Shown: in pieces, positions 38,601-48,524 of the stretch | How positions within the stretch are numbered: the first letter of the stretch is position 1 | Layout: the number at the start of each line of letters is the position of its first letter | Source of the DNA: Flavobacteriales bacterium | GTDB lineage: Bacteria > Bacteroidota > Bacteroidia > Flavobacteriales_C > GCA-002722245 | DNA: 64,000 nucleotides | Reading direction: 5' to 3' | Assembly (NCBI GenBank): GCA_002717515.1 | Contig: PBEC01000010.1 | Location: 109,007-173,006, forward strand | The notes under the pieces: generated by a model | Seen by the model: only the letters and a program-made list of their open reading frames with translations | What the model was told of the DNA's origin: nothing | The model's database searches: none | Made by a program: the position numbers and the translations under genes

Positions 38601-39446
38601 ATGCTTTCCAAGGAAAAAATGATGAAAGAAGCCATTCAGCTGGCATTAAAAGAAGATATCGGTGATGGTGATCACTCAGCATTAGCGTGTATTCCCTCCA
38701 GTTCTGTATCCAGAGCGCGATTGATTGTCAAAGAGAATGGAGTCTTGGCAGGAGTGGATGCCGCAAAAATTGTTTTTAATCAATTCGTAGGTTTTGAAAT
38801 CAAAACGTTTATTTCCGATGGAGAAAAGGTTAAAGTTGGCGACGTAGTTCTTGAGGTTTCTGGTAATGCAAGAGATATTTTATCGTGCGAAAGACTCGTG
38901 CTAAATATAATTCAAAGAATGAGTGGTATTGCGACATACACTTCTTTTTTAATGGATAAAATTCAAGGGACAAAAGCTCGTTTATTGGATACAAGAAAAA
39001 CCACACCTAATTTTCGTGTTTTTGAAAAAGAGGCAGTCAAAATTGGAGGAGGGAATAATCACCGATTTGCCTTATACGATATGATTATGCTAAAAGACAA
39101 TCATATGGATTTTGCAGGGGGTATAGAATCTGCGATAAAAAAAACAAACGACTATTTAAGTTCTACAGGAAAAAAATTAAAAATCGAAGTTGAGGTAAGA
39201 GATTTTGATGAGTTGGATAAAGCATTGAATGTTGGCGGTTTTGATCGCATTATGTTGGACAATTTTACCCCCAGGGAAACCGTAGAAGCGTTGAAAAAAA
39301 TAAACGGAAAATATGAAACTGAATCATCAGGAGGGATAACAGAAAATACGATTAAGGCTTATGCAGAGACAGGAGTTGATTTTATATCGGTTGGAGCACT
39401 TACTCACCATGTAAAGAGCTTGGATATGAGTTTGAAGGCTTTTTAA
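38601..39446 (+). CDS. nadC: Carboxylating nicotinate-nucleotide diphosphorylase
   Basis: 'LKEDIGDGDHSALACIP', 'NIIQRMSGIAT', 'LLDTRKTTPNFRVFEKEAVKIGGGNNHR'. Confidence 0.97.
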   Translation: MLSKEKMMKEAIQLALKEDIGDGDHSALACIPSSSVSRARLIVKENGVLAGVDAAKIVFNQFVGFEIKTFISDGEKVKVGDVVLEVSGNARDILSCERLVLNIIQRMSGIATYTSFLMDKIQGTKARLLDTRKTTPNFRVFEKEAVKIGGGNNHRFALYDMIMLKDNHMDFAGGIESAIKKTNDYLSSTGKKLKIEVEVRDFDELDKALNVGGFDRIMLDNFTPRETVEALKKINGKYETESSGGITENTIKAYAETGVDFISVGALTHHVKSLDMSLKAF

Positions 39447-39598
39447 GTAAATTAAATCCGTTTTTTCCATATGTAAAACTTTTGACTCGTTTAATCAGTA
39501 AGTTTTCATGTATATAACATCAGAATTTATATTTTAATGCTTCAGATTAAAAAAAGAAAATTCTGTTTTCTTTTGGAAAAAGATATTTTCATTATTTC

Positions 39599-40528
39599 AT
39601 GAAGAGTGAATTAAAGGATAAAATATTAAGTCATAAAATAGTACGTAAAGCAACACGTGTTTTAAAAACCAAAACCTTGCCTGGTTTTTCGAATGTTCCA
39701 ATTTATGAAGTTGGAAGATATTTTTTGATTGCTGTCTTTAAGGGGACATTGCCGTCAAGATCAGCAAGTTTAGCCTTTAACTTTTTTTTGGCAATTTTTC
39801 CGGCAATACTTTTTTTACTATCTCTTATACCCTTTATTCCTCTCGAGGATTTTTATGAAAATTTAATTAATAATCTTAATCAAATTTTGCCATCAGGGAT
39901 AAAGGAGCCTGTTTTAAAAACGTTAACCGATTTAGTTGATCATGAGCGAGAGGGAGTATTAGTACTTAATATCTTATTGGCCTTTTACTTCGCCAGTAAT
40001 GGAATAGTTAATCTCATGACTGAATTCAACAATACAAATTTATTTAAAGAGAAGAGAGTTTGGTGGAAAAAACGATTAATCGCTTTATTTCTCGTTGTAG
40101 TATTAACCATTCTTACTTTCACTGCTATAATATTAATTACATCCACTCAAGATATAATTCAAACATTCTTTTCTGGCAGTTGGTTGGATGACTCAATGAA
40201 CTGGTTTTTTATAAATATAATACGATGGATTACAATAATCGCTCTATTTTATCTTGCGATTAGTTTTCTTTACTACTTTGGACCAGCAAAGAGGCGGAAC
40301 TGGAAGTTTTTTTCTGTTGGATCATCAACAGCTACTGTTCTGGTTATTTTAACCAGTTTAGCTTTTTCCTTCTACGTTAATTATTTTAGTAGATACAATG
40401 CAATATACGGATCCATTGGAACAATAATAATCGTTTTGTTGTATCTTCAATTGAATTCGTTTGTTCTTTTGTTGGGATTTGAATTAAATGCAAGCATCAG
40501 AAAAGGTAAAATCAATTTAACAAAATAA
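39599..40528 (+). CDS. YihY/virulence factor BrkB family membrane protein
   Basis: 'SRSASLAFNFFLAIFPAILFLLSLIPFIP', 'YGSIGTIIIVLLYLQLNSFVLLLGFELNA'. Confidence 0.93.
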   Translation: MKSELKDKILSHKIVRKATRVLKTKTLPGFSNVPIYEVGRYFLIAVFKGTLPSRSASLAFNFFLAIFPAILFLLSLIPFIPLEDFYENLINNLNQILPSGIKEPVLKTLTDLVDHEREGVLVLNILLAFYFASNGIVNLMTEFNNTNLFKEKRVWWKKRLIALFLVVVLTILTFTAIILITSTQDIIQTFFSGSWLDDSMNWFFINIIRWITIIALFYLAISFLYYFGPAKRRNWKFFSVGSSTATVLVILTSLAFSFYVNYFSRYNAIYGSIGTIIIVLLYLQLNSFVLLLGFELNASIRKGKINLTK

Positions 40529-40548
40529 ATTAATTTGATTTCTCTGGG

Positions 40549-41649
40549 TTATTTATTCAATAAAAAGTCGTGCACGATTTGTGCAATTTTATCGGTTGAA
40601 TTTCCATCCCAATTCTCAGGTATTTCACCTTTTTTGTAGTTTCCAGATTCAATTTCATGAACTTTTTCCAAAATTAAAGATGCATTTAAGGGAAGGAGCG
40701 TGTTGGTTCCAATTTCATTTGTGATTGGTCTTTCCGTATTTGGTCGAATGGTCAAGCAAGGCACTTTCATAAAAGTAGTTTCTTCTTGTATTCCACCACT
40801 GTCGGTAATCACTCCGATTGAGTTATCAATCAGTTTCATGAAATCGATATATCCTACCGGTTCGGTCAAGATAATGTTTTCGTTTTGAACTTTTGACCAC
40901 AAGTTGAATTTTTCTAACTTGTTTTTTGTTCGTGGATGAACAGGAAAAACCACTTTTTTTATAGAGGAAATTCCTCTGATTGTATCAACCAGTTCTGTTA
41001 ACTTTGATTTGTTGTCAACATTTCCCGGTCTGTGAAAAGTGAAAACAAAGTAAGCTTTTGAGTCAAGACCAATTTCTTCGAGAATACGAGATTGTTTAAA
41101 TACAGGCTTGAATTGAACCAAAGAGTCAATCATTGTATTTCCAACAAAATGTATGTTTCCGTTGTCTTTGTTTTCCTTTTTTAAGTTTAGAACTCCAGAG
41201 GGTTCAGTAACAAAATATAAATCGGATAACTCATCAATCAACAACCTGTTTATTTCTTCAGGCATTGATCGATCAAAACTCCTTAAACCTGCCTCAATGT
41301 GACCGAGAGGAAACCCCAGCCGAGAGGCAACAATCCCACAAGCCATTGACGAATTAACATCACCAGGCACAAGAACTAAGTCGGGATTTAATTTTTCTAC
41401 ATAATCCTCAAACTTCACCATCATTTCTGCGACTTTACCAACCGCAGTTTTTGATTCAAGTTTAAATATTTTATCTGGTTTGGGTATTCCCAATTGGTCG
41501 AAGAATATGTCGCTCATTTTATAGTCGTAATGCTGACCAGTATGAAGAATTTTTAATTCTAAATCATCATAATTGTTAAAGCACTTTTTGAATTTTGTAA
41601 TCTTGATAAGATTAGGACGCGTACCAACGACTAAAAGTACTTTTTTCAT
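40549..41649 (-). CDS. wecB: UDP-N-acetylglucosamine 2-epimerase (non-hydrolysing)
   Basis: 'VVGTRPNLIKITK', 'HTGQHYDYKMSDIFFDQLGI', 'HIEAGLRSFDRSMPEEINR', 'VITDSGGIQEE'. Confidence 0.95.
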   Translation of the reverse strand: MKKVLLVVGTRPNLIKITKFKKCFNNYDDLELKILHTGQHYDYKMSDIFFDQLGIPKPDKIFKLESKTAVGKVAEMMVKFEDYVEKLNPDLVLVPGDVNSSMACGIVASRLGFPLGHIEAGLRSFDRSMPEEINRLLIDELSDLYFVTEPSGVLNLKKENKDNGNIHFVGNTMIDSLVQFKPVFKQSRILEEIGLDSKAYFVFTFHRPGNVDNKSKLTELVDTIRGISSIKKVVFPVHPRTKNKLEKFNLWSKVQNENIILTEPVGYIDFMKLIDNSIGVITDSGGIQEETTFMKVPCLTIRPNTERPITNEIGTNTLLPLNASLILEKVHEIESGNYKKGEIPENWDGNSTDKIAQIVHDFLLNK

Positions 41650-41666
41650 GAGAGATTATTTAAAAA

Positions 41667-41696
41667 CAAAAGTAAGAACAACTGTATTATATTCAA
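41667..41696 (-). promoter_or_regulatory. Bacteroidota-type promoter TTG-N19-TACTTTTG for wecB
   Basis: Minus strand: TTG (41696-41694), 19-nt spacer, TACTTTTG (41674-41667), 17 nt before the start codon. Confidence 0.6.
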
Positions 41697-41731
41697 GGTG
41701 ATTATTAATTAATTTCAATTATTTTTGCTTC

Positions 41732-43561
41732 ATGTGTGGTATTAATGGTTTGATGTCCAATACCGAAATGGATTTTTCTTTTTTGGTAAATAAAATGAAC
41801 GATAGTATTTCGCATCGTGGACCCAATGCCGCAGGTATACAAAGTATTCAAAATGGATGTTTGGGTCACAAAAGGCTTTCAATTATAGATTTGTCTCAAG
41901 AAGCGAATCAGCCTTTTTTTGACGATGAACACATTTTGATATACAATGGTGAAGTGTATAATTTTGAGGAACTCAGAAAGAAATATAAATTTGATTGTCG
42001 AACCAATTCTGATACGGAAGTCATTTTTCAGGGCTTAAAATTAAAAGGTCCTAAATTTTTATCGGAGTTAAATGGTATGTTTGCTTTAGCTTTTTGGGAT
42101 ATAAATCTTGAAAAATTATTAATTGCACGAGATCGACTTGGAATAAAACCTCTATACGTTTACAATCAAGGTTGTACGTTTGCATTCTCATCAGAAATTA
42201 AAGGATTAAAATCCATAAAGACCCAACTGGGTGGTTTTACCATAAATGGTAGTTCTGTGAATACTTTTTTGCATCTTGGATACATACCTAAGCCACAAAC
42301 CATATACAACGAAATTGAAAAATTTCCTCCAGGTCATTTTGGTACATATGAAAATGGCAAGTTGGCCATAGAACAATTTTGGTCACCTAATTCAGTCATA
42401 AAAAGAGACATCATAAAAAATGAAAAACAAGCTAAAGAAGAATTGGGCCAATTACTTAAATCATCCATAGGATATCGTTTAAAGTCCGATGTTCCTTTTG
42501 GAACATTTTTAAGCGGAGGAATTGATAGTTCAACCGTTTCTGCAATTGCTCAGGAGGTCTCCCCTAATAAGATTAAAACATTCTCCATTGGATTCAACAA
42601 TTCAGCTTTTAATGAAGCCGAATTTGCGAAACAAGTAGCGACCTATATCGGAAGTGAGCATTATGAATTTATGGTCACTGAAGATGACGCCAAAGAGCTG
42701 GTTGGAGATATTGTTACAAGCTATGATGAGCCTTTTGGCGACAGTTCCGCCATACCAACAATGTTGGTTTCCAGAATGGCTAAAAAAGAGGTGACCATGA
42801 CCTTGTCTGGTGATGGTGGTGATGAACTTTTTCACGGTTATGGATTTTACAATTGGGCGAATAGATTATCCAATCCCTTAATTAAATCAAACAGAAAAAT
42901 TATTGGCTCACTCTTGAAAAAGGGCAACAATAGAATGAAAAGAGCTTCATTTTTGTTTGATTATCCGTCTAATCAAATAAAATCGCATATTTTTTCTCAA
43001 GAACAATATTATTTTACACAAAAGGAAATTCAGGAATTATTGGTAAATCAAACAATATATCCTAAATATATGGATGATGAATATTCCTTTTCCAGAGAAC
43101 TATCTTCAAAAGAGCAACAGAGTCTTTTCGACATTAATTATTATCTAAGAGATGATTTATTAACAAAGGTTGACATCGCCTCAATGAAATATTCTTTAGA
43201 GACTCGTGTCCCTCTTTTAGACCACAGAATTGTTGAATTTGCATTAAACCTTGATGAGGGATTAAAAATTAAAAATGGCGAACAAAAATATCTCCTCAAG
43301 CAAATTTTGTTCGATTATGTTCCTAAAGATATTTTTGATCGACCTAAAAGAGGATTTAGCGTTCCTTTGAAAAAATGGTTGGAAACGGATTTAAAATATC
43401 TTGTTGATAACAATTTAAACAAGGAAACCATTGTCTCAGCAGGACTCGTTAGATTTGATCAAGTAGAAAGATTATTAAATCGTTTTAAACGTGGTGAAGA
43501 TTATTTATTCACAAGAATATGGGCTCTGATTGTTCTTCATGAATGGGTTAAACACAACTAA
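41732..43561 (+). CDS. asnB: Asparagine synthase (glutamine-hydrolysing)
   Basis: 'MCGINGLMS', 'SHRGPNAAGIQ', 'FLSGGIDSSTVSAIA', 'LSGDGGDELFHGY', 'SLETRVPLLDHR'. Confidence 0.95.
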   Translation: MCGINGLMSNTEMDFSFLVNKMNDSISHRGPNAAGIQSIQNGCLGHKRLSIIDLSQEANQPFFDDEHILIYNGEVYNFEELRKKYKFDCRTNSDTEVIFQGLKLKGPKFLSELNGMFALAFWDINLEKLLIARDRLGIKPLYVYNQGCTFAFSSEIKGLKSIKTQLGGFTINGSSVNTFLHLGYIPKPQTIYNEIEKFPPGHFGTYENGKLAIEQFWSPNSVIKRDIIKNEKQAKEELGQLLKSSIGYRLKSDVPFGTFLSGGIDSSTVSAIAQEVSPNKIKTFSIGFNNSAFNEAEFAKQVATYIGSEHYEFMVTEDDAKELVGDIVTSYDEPFGDSSAIPTMLVSRMAKKEVTMTLSGDGGDELFHGYGFYNWANRLSNPLIKSNRKIIGSLLKKGNNRMKRASFLFDYPSNQIKSHIFSQEQYYFTQKEIQELLVNQTIYPKYMDDEYSFSRELSSKEQQSLFDINYYLRDDLLTKVDIASMKYSLETRVPLLDHRIVEFALNLDEGLKIKNGEQKYLLKQILFDYVPKDIFDRPKRGFSVPLKKWLETDLKYLVDNNLNKETIVSAGLVRFDQVERLLNRFKRGEDYLFTRIWALIVLHEWVKHN

Positions 43562-43562
43562 T

Positions 43563-46500
43563 ATGAGATTATCTATCGTTTTAATTATCATAAGCATCTC
43601 TTTTTCTTCAATGAGTCAATCGCATTGGAAAAGTCAAAAACCATATGCTGACTATTGGCAGCAGGAAGTAGCATATGCAATAAAAGTAAAAGTTGATGAA
43701 CAAAAGCTAACCGTAGGAGGGAAACTTGAATTGATTTACACCAATAATTCACCAGATGTATTAAAAGAGGTGTTTTTTCATTTGTATCAAAACGCTTTTC
43801 AGAAAGGAGCTTACTATGATATGCTTCAAAAAACAAATGGTAAAAAACCAAAGTATGGGCTTTACGAAGAAAACGGTTTAGGAACACAAGTTAATGGGTT
43901 AACTGCTTCCAATGGAGTAGATACAGTTATTTATGATAACACCTTAATGAAGGTAGTTTTAAAAAAGCCAATATTATCTGGTGAATCCGTAGTATTCAAT
44001 ATTGATTTCAAAACGTATTGGGGAAGCGGAAGTTCGAGAAGAAGAATGAAGGCCTACTATGTTGAGGGAGGAAACATTCATTTTAACGGAGTACATTGGT
44101 ATCCTCGAATTGCGGTCTACGATCAAAAGTTTGGTTGGAACACCAATCAACATCTTGATAAAGAGTTTTACGGTGATTTTGGAACTTTTGATGTAGAACT
44201 TGATTTTGCCAACGATTATGTCGTAGAAGCCACAGGAACATTAAAAAATGAAAATGAAGTACTTCCCCGTGATTTGAAGAAAAAGCTTCACATCACAAAT
44301 TTTTATCATCGAGGAAAGAAAGGAGTTGGAGATACTCTTTCAATACCCACCAAGCGAATAAAGGAAAAACGAAAAATTTGGAAATATTATGCAGAAAACG
44401 TTCATGATTTTGCATTTACTGCAGATCCAACCTATCGTATTGATGAACGGGAATGGAATGGAATAAAAACAGTCGCAATTGTAGAAGAGCGGCATTGTCC
44501 AAATTGGAAAACAGCGGCAAAATTTGCAATGGATGTCATTAAAGTATATTCTCAGGATTTTGGAATGTATGAATATCCGAAAATGGTTGTTGCAGATGCC
44601 AGGGATGGTATGGAGTATCCAATGCTTACCCTTGACTCAGGAAGAGAACCCTATTTTATGGGATTGTTGGCTCACGAAATTGCTCACAACTGGTTTTATG
44701 GTATGGTGGGTTCAAACGAAACGTATCGAGCTTTCATGGATGAAGGGTTTACCCAGTTTTTAACAGTTTGGTCACTTGAAAAAATAGACGGAGAAATTTA
44801 TTCACCTTACAATCAAAAGGGCAAAAGTCGTTATAAAAACCGGTTTAGAAGCGGTCCTAAATCACGAGATATGCGCGCATATTATGGCTATTTAAACGAA
44901 GCAATTAAACATGAAGATCCGAGCTTGAGTACACATTCTTCTGATTTTGACGGAGGCAGTTTAAGACACGATGGAGGTTATCGTCAAGTTTATTCTAAAA
45001 CAGCTGTTATGCTGTTTAACTTGCAATATGTTTTAGGGGATTCTCTTTTTCTCTCAGCAATGCACAATTACGTTAATGAATGGAAGTTTAAACATCCATA
45101 TCCTGAGGATTTTAGGAAAAGCATAATTCGATATACAAAAGTAGATTTGAATTGGTTTTTTGACCAATGGTTAGAGACATCGAAGGTAATCGATTATAAA
45201 TTAAAAGGAGTAAAAAAGATTGCTAAGGATTCATTCGAGATCCAATTTAAAAGAATTGGAGGGATGCAAATGCCTATCGATTTTCAAATCATAACTAGAA
45301 CCGATTCGGTAATAAAGTATCACATTCCTAACACATGGTTTGAGAAAGAAACAAGTGCAAATATTCTTCCTAAATGGTATGGTTGGGGTAAGTTAAACCC
45401 TGAATATAAAGTGATAGTGTATGTTCCTGGAGGTATTTACGACGTTCAAATCGACCCCTCAGGAAGACTTGCCGACATCAATCCACTAAACAATTCATTA
45501 AAGCCTCGATATTCAATTGAATTTGACGCCCAGTTGAGAAGTTTTCCCGACAGAGAAAATTACGTAATTAAGCTCAAGCCGGATTTATTATGGAACAACT
45601 ATGATGGTATTAAATTAGGCTTTACTTGGAAAAGTGCTTTTTTCAAAACAAGGAAGAAAATAGATGCTAAGTTTTGGATGAATACTACGTTTTTCCAATC
45701 CAAATTTGGTGATAATGTTTGGATCAATAAAAATGATGATTTTTCTTATGATTTTAAGTATCAGGATATTCTCCCAAATTACGGAGAAAAGTTAGCCTTT
45801 AAGTTTAGATCTGCACTTACGGGAGGAGTGCATAAACTTCAAACTGGATTATACAAATCAAGTCATAACCGAAAGCATAAATTTGGAATATATGTTAAAT
45901 CACTTTTCAGAAGTAATACTAATCAGCTCAACTATGCACTCTATCCGGACTATTGGAAAGTCGGAGCATTAAACAACTCAATAAACACATACTACGAAAG
46001 GCCTTATAAATTAGCAAAAGGTAAGGGGACTTTGAATATAAGTTTCAGAGCTACGGCTCTTTTAAGTGATTACAATTATGAATTTTTCAAATTTGAGAAT
46101 CTTTACAAGAAAAAGATTTCTGGATTTTATTTAAAAACAAGAGTTTTTGGCTTTTTAGGTTTTGGAAACAATTGGGCCCCTGAATCGATGCTTTTTTTAG
46201 CTGGAGCTAATCCAGAGAAACTAAATGAAAATAAATTTACACGAGCAGAAGGAGTTTTTAGTAGAGATCAAACTCAATTTGGAGATAACGTAAACCTTTT
46301 TCATGCCGGAGGAGGTCTGAATTTGAGGGGGTATTCAGGCTACGTTGCTCCAGAGCAAATTGATGGAAATACAGTTTCTACTTTTTATGGAACTCGCGGT
46401 GCTTCTGCAAATATTGAACTTGAGTTCGACCGTTTTCTTGGTTTAAATCAACTCGGTAAACTTAGTAAATGGTTAGAGTTAAAATCATATGCATTTTTTG

Positions 46501-46727
46501 ACGCAGGGTTAATTAATCTTTTTGAAATGGACGTCAATAGGTTTGCAAGGCCCAGAATGGATGCTGGATTCGGGGGAACAGTAACCATAAAAAAGTTTTA
46601 TCAATTTGAGACAACAAGACCTTTAACTGTACGAATAGATTTACCAATGTTTCTTAACAGAACTCCAAATGTTAACCCTGAATTCTATAGCTTAAAATGG
46701 GTAATAGGTATGAATAGAGCGTTTTAA
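43563..46727 (+). CDS. M1 family metallopeptidase with C-terminal beta-barrel-like extension
   Basis: Signal peptide from ATG 43563; 'LLAHEIAHNWFYGMVGSNE', 'MDEGFTQFL'; C-terminus with 'GGGLNLRGYSGY', 'LKSYAFFDAGLI', terminal Phe. Confidence 0.88.
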   Translation: MRLSIVLIIISISFSSMSQSHWKSQKPYADYWQQEVAYAIKVKVDEQKLTVGGKLELIYTNNSPDVLKEVFFHLYQNAFQKGAYYDMLQKTNGKKPKYGLYEENGLGTQVNGLTASNGVDTVIYDNTLMKVVLKKPILSGESVVFNIDFKTYWGSGSSRRRMKAYYVEGGNIHFNGVHWYPRIAVYDQKFGWNTNQHLDKEFYGDFGTFDVELDFANDYVVEATGTLKNENEVLPRDLKKKLHITNFYHRGKKGVGDTLSIPTKRIKEKRKIWKYYAENVHDFAFTADPTYRIDEREWNGIKTVAIVEERHCPNWKTAAKFAMDVIKVYSQDFGMYEYPKMVVADARDGMEYPMLTLDSGREPYFMGLLAHEIAHNWFYGMVGSNETYRAFMDEGFTQFLTVWSLEKIDGEIYSPYNQKGKSRYKNRFRSGPKSRDMRAYYGYLNEAIKHEDPSLSTHSSDFDGGSLRHDGGYRQVYSKTAVMLFNLQYVLGDSLFLSAMHNYVNEWKFKHPYPEDFRKSIIRYTKVDLNWFFDQWLETSKVIDYKLKGVKKIAKDSFEIQFKRIGGMQMPIDFQIITRTDSVIKYHIPNTWFEKETSANILPKWYGWGKLNPEYKVIVYVPGGIYDVQIDPSGRLADINPLNNSLKPRYSIEFDAQLRSFPDRENYVIKLKPDLLWNNYDGIKLGFTWKSAFFKTRKKIDAKFWMNTTFFQSKFGDNVWINKNDDFSYDFKYQDILPNYGEKLAFKFRSALTGGVHKLQTGLYKSSHNRKHKFGIYVKSLFRSNTNQLNYALYPDYWKVGALNNSINTYYERPYKLAKGKGTLNISFRATALLSDYNYEFFKFENLYKKKISGFYLKTRVFGFLGFGNNWAPESMLFLAGANPEKLNENKFTRAEGVFSRDQTQFGDNVNLFHAGGGLNLRGYSGYVAPEQIDGNTVSTFYGTRGASANIELEFDRFLGLNQLGKLSKWLELKSYAFFDAGLINLFEMDVNRFARPRMDAGFGGTVTIKKFYQFETTRPLTVRIDLPMFLNRTPNVNPEFYSLKWVIGMNRAF

Positions 46728-48416
46728 TTAAATCCATTTTAATTTTCCTTTGGAATTGGAATCCATTGTAATCCTTACGTTTGGAAAGTATTCACTTTTG
46801 GATGTTTTTAGCTTTACCTCTTTGATAAATGCGTCTTTTTTGTAAACCAAAGTTAAATTGTTTTTAAAGTATTTTGCCCAGTTATCACAATTGTCTTTTT
46901 TCTGTTCAATTGAGTTGATTGAAATTATTTCATCTCCTGGATTTAAACCGGCAAAAAATCCGGGAGAATCAGGTGCAATAAGTAAAACCAATGTACTTCC
47001 AGGTTGTATGTAAATTCCGAAATGCGAAGCTAAATATTTTGCATTAGGACTTTTTTCTAATTCAATATTAAAACTTTTGAATGTTTTTTTAAGTAATGGA
47101 AAATAATCGTTTGTTCCATTAAAATATGAATTCCATAAGGCTGAGAATTTTTTACCAACAATTTTTTCAATTTCTTTTTTGAAGTCAGAATCGCCTATAC
47201 CCTTATCCTTTTTGGCATATTCAATATAAAATGTTCGCATTACATGATCCAAAGACTTTTTGTTTTTAGTATGCGATCGGATAAGTAAGTCAGTAACCAT
47301 TGCTAAAAGAGAGCCCTCAGTGTATATTGAACTTTTTCGGTTGGGTATTCCTCGTTCATATCCGTCCAGCCATGTGTCAAATGAGGAATCTACAACCGAT
47401 AAATTTTCAGTACCGTAGTTGTAAAAATGTCTATCCATTGTCTTATGGATCTGTTTTAAAAATTGTTCAGAGCTAAAAACTCCGCTGCGTTTCAAAAGTA
47501 AATCTCCATAATAGGAAGTAATCCCTTCAGTTAAGTAACCCATTTTGGAATAATTTTCCTTTGAATAATCATAGGGTTTAAAATCATTCGGTTTAATAGT
47601 TTTAACATTCCAGGCATGAAATAATTCGTGTGAGGAAACACCCAGAAATTCTTCATAATTCTCGCCTTCAAAAACTGAATAACCAGGGCCAAAAGAAATT
47701 ACCGTATTCTTTTTGTGTTCTACACCATGATATGTTCCATATGGAAGTATTTGATAAATGAAATGATATTCACTAAAAGGGAAACTACCGAAAACTTTTA
47801 ACTGTTCTTTTGTGATTTTTTTAAAGTCTTTTATAAGTTTAAACCAAGGTGGCTTGCATTCACCTTGAAACCATAATGTGAATTTTGTTCCTTTTACCTC
47901 GTAGGAATTTGATTGCAAAGAGTCGCTCAAAATAAAAGGAGAATCAACTAATTCATCATAATTTTCAGCCCAATATATTCCGTCTTTTTTTTCAAGGCTT
48001 ATTGCTGTTTTAGTGTGATTAAAATTATTAAGATTTATTCCAATTCGTTCATTTTCGCGTCCAACAACATAAAAGCAACAATTTATTGGATTAATGTATA
48101 TCTGATCATCATCTACCCAGGTAGAACCGGCATTCAATATATTTGAATAGTAATTATAAATAACCTTTATCTTTTTTATCCTTCCTACATAAATTTTCCA
48201 GCAATCTTTGGTTGTTTTCTCAAATTGTACAGGTTTATTATTTAAAGATTTGACTTCTAATTTTTGAATATTCTTTGCAAAATTTTCTATTTGATACCTT
48301 CCTGGTCTCCATGCCGGTAATTGGATAAAAATTTCGCTTTCATTAATGTTTTCAATAGTAAATTCGATGTTCAAAAATTTACTACCTCTATTATTTGCTG
48401 AAAATGAATAATTCAT
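46728..48416 (-). CDS. M61 family metallopeptidase with PDZ domain
   Basis: 'IQLPAWRPGRYQIENFAKNIQ', 'VSSHELFHAWNVKTIKP', 'YTEGSLLAMVTDLLIR', PDZ 'SPGFFAGLNPGDEIISIN'. Confidence 0.93.
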   Translation of the reverse strand: MNYSFSANNRGSKFLNIEFTIENINESEIFIQLPAWRPGRYQIENFAKNIQKLEVKSLNNKPVQFEKTTKDCWKIYVGRIKKIKVIYNYYSNILNAGSTWVDDDQIYINPINCCFYVVGRENERIGINLNNFNHTKTAISLEKKDGIYWAENYDELVDSPFILSDSLQSNSYEVKGTKFTLWFQGECKPPWFKLIKDFKKITKEQLKVFGSFPFSEYHFIYQILPYGTYHGVEHKKNTVISFGPGYSVFEGENYEEFLGVSSHELFHAWNVKTIKPNDFKPYDYSKENYSKMGYLTEGITSYYGDLLLKRSGVFSSEQFLKQIHKTMDRHFYNYGTENLSVVDSSFDTWLDGYERGIPNRKSSIYTEGSLLAMVTDLLIRSHTKNKKSLDHVMRTFYIEYAKKDKGIGDSDFKKEIEKIVGKKFSALWNSYFNGTNDYFPLLKKTFKSFNIELEKSPNAKYLASHFGIYIQPGSTLVLLIAPDSPGFFAGLNPGDEIISINSIEQKKDNCDNWAKYFKNNLTLVYKKDAFIKEVKLKTSKSEYFPNVRITMDSNSKGKLKWI

Positions 48417-48524
48417 AATTAAAATTTAATAAAAATATGTGTTGGAGTTGATTCACTCAATTCAATAATTTGCTTTAAAGTTAGTATATTCGCTTTGCAT
48501 TTTATCACACTAAAACATTAAGCA

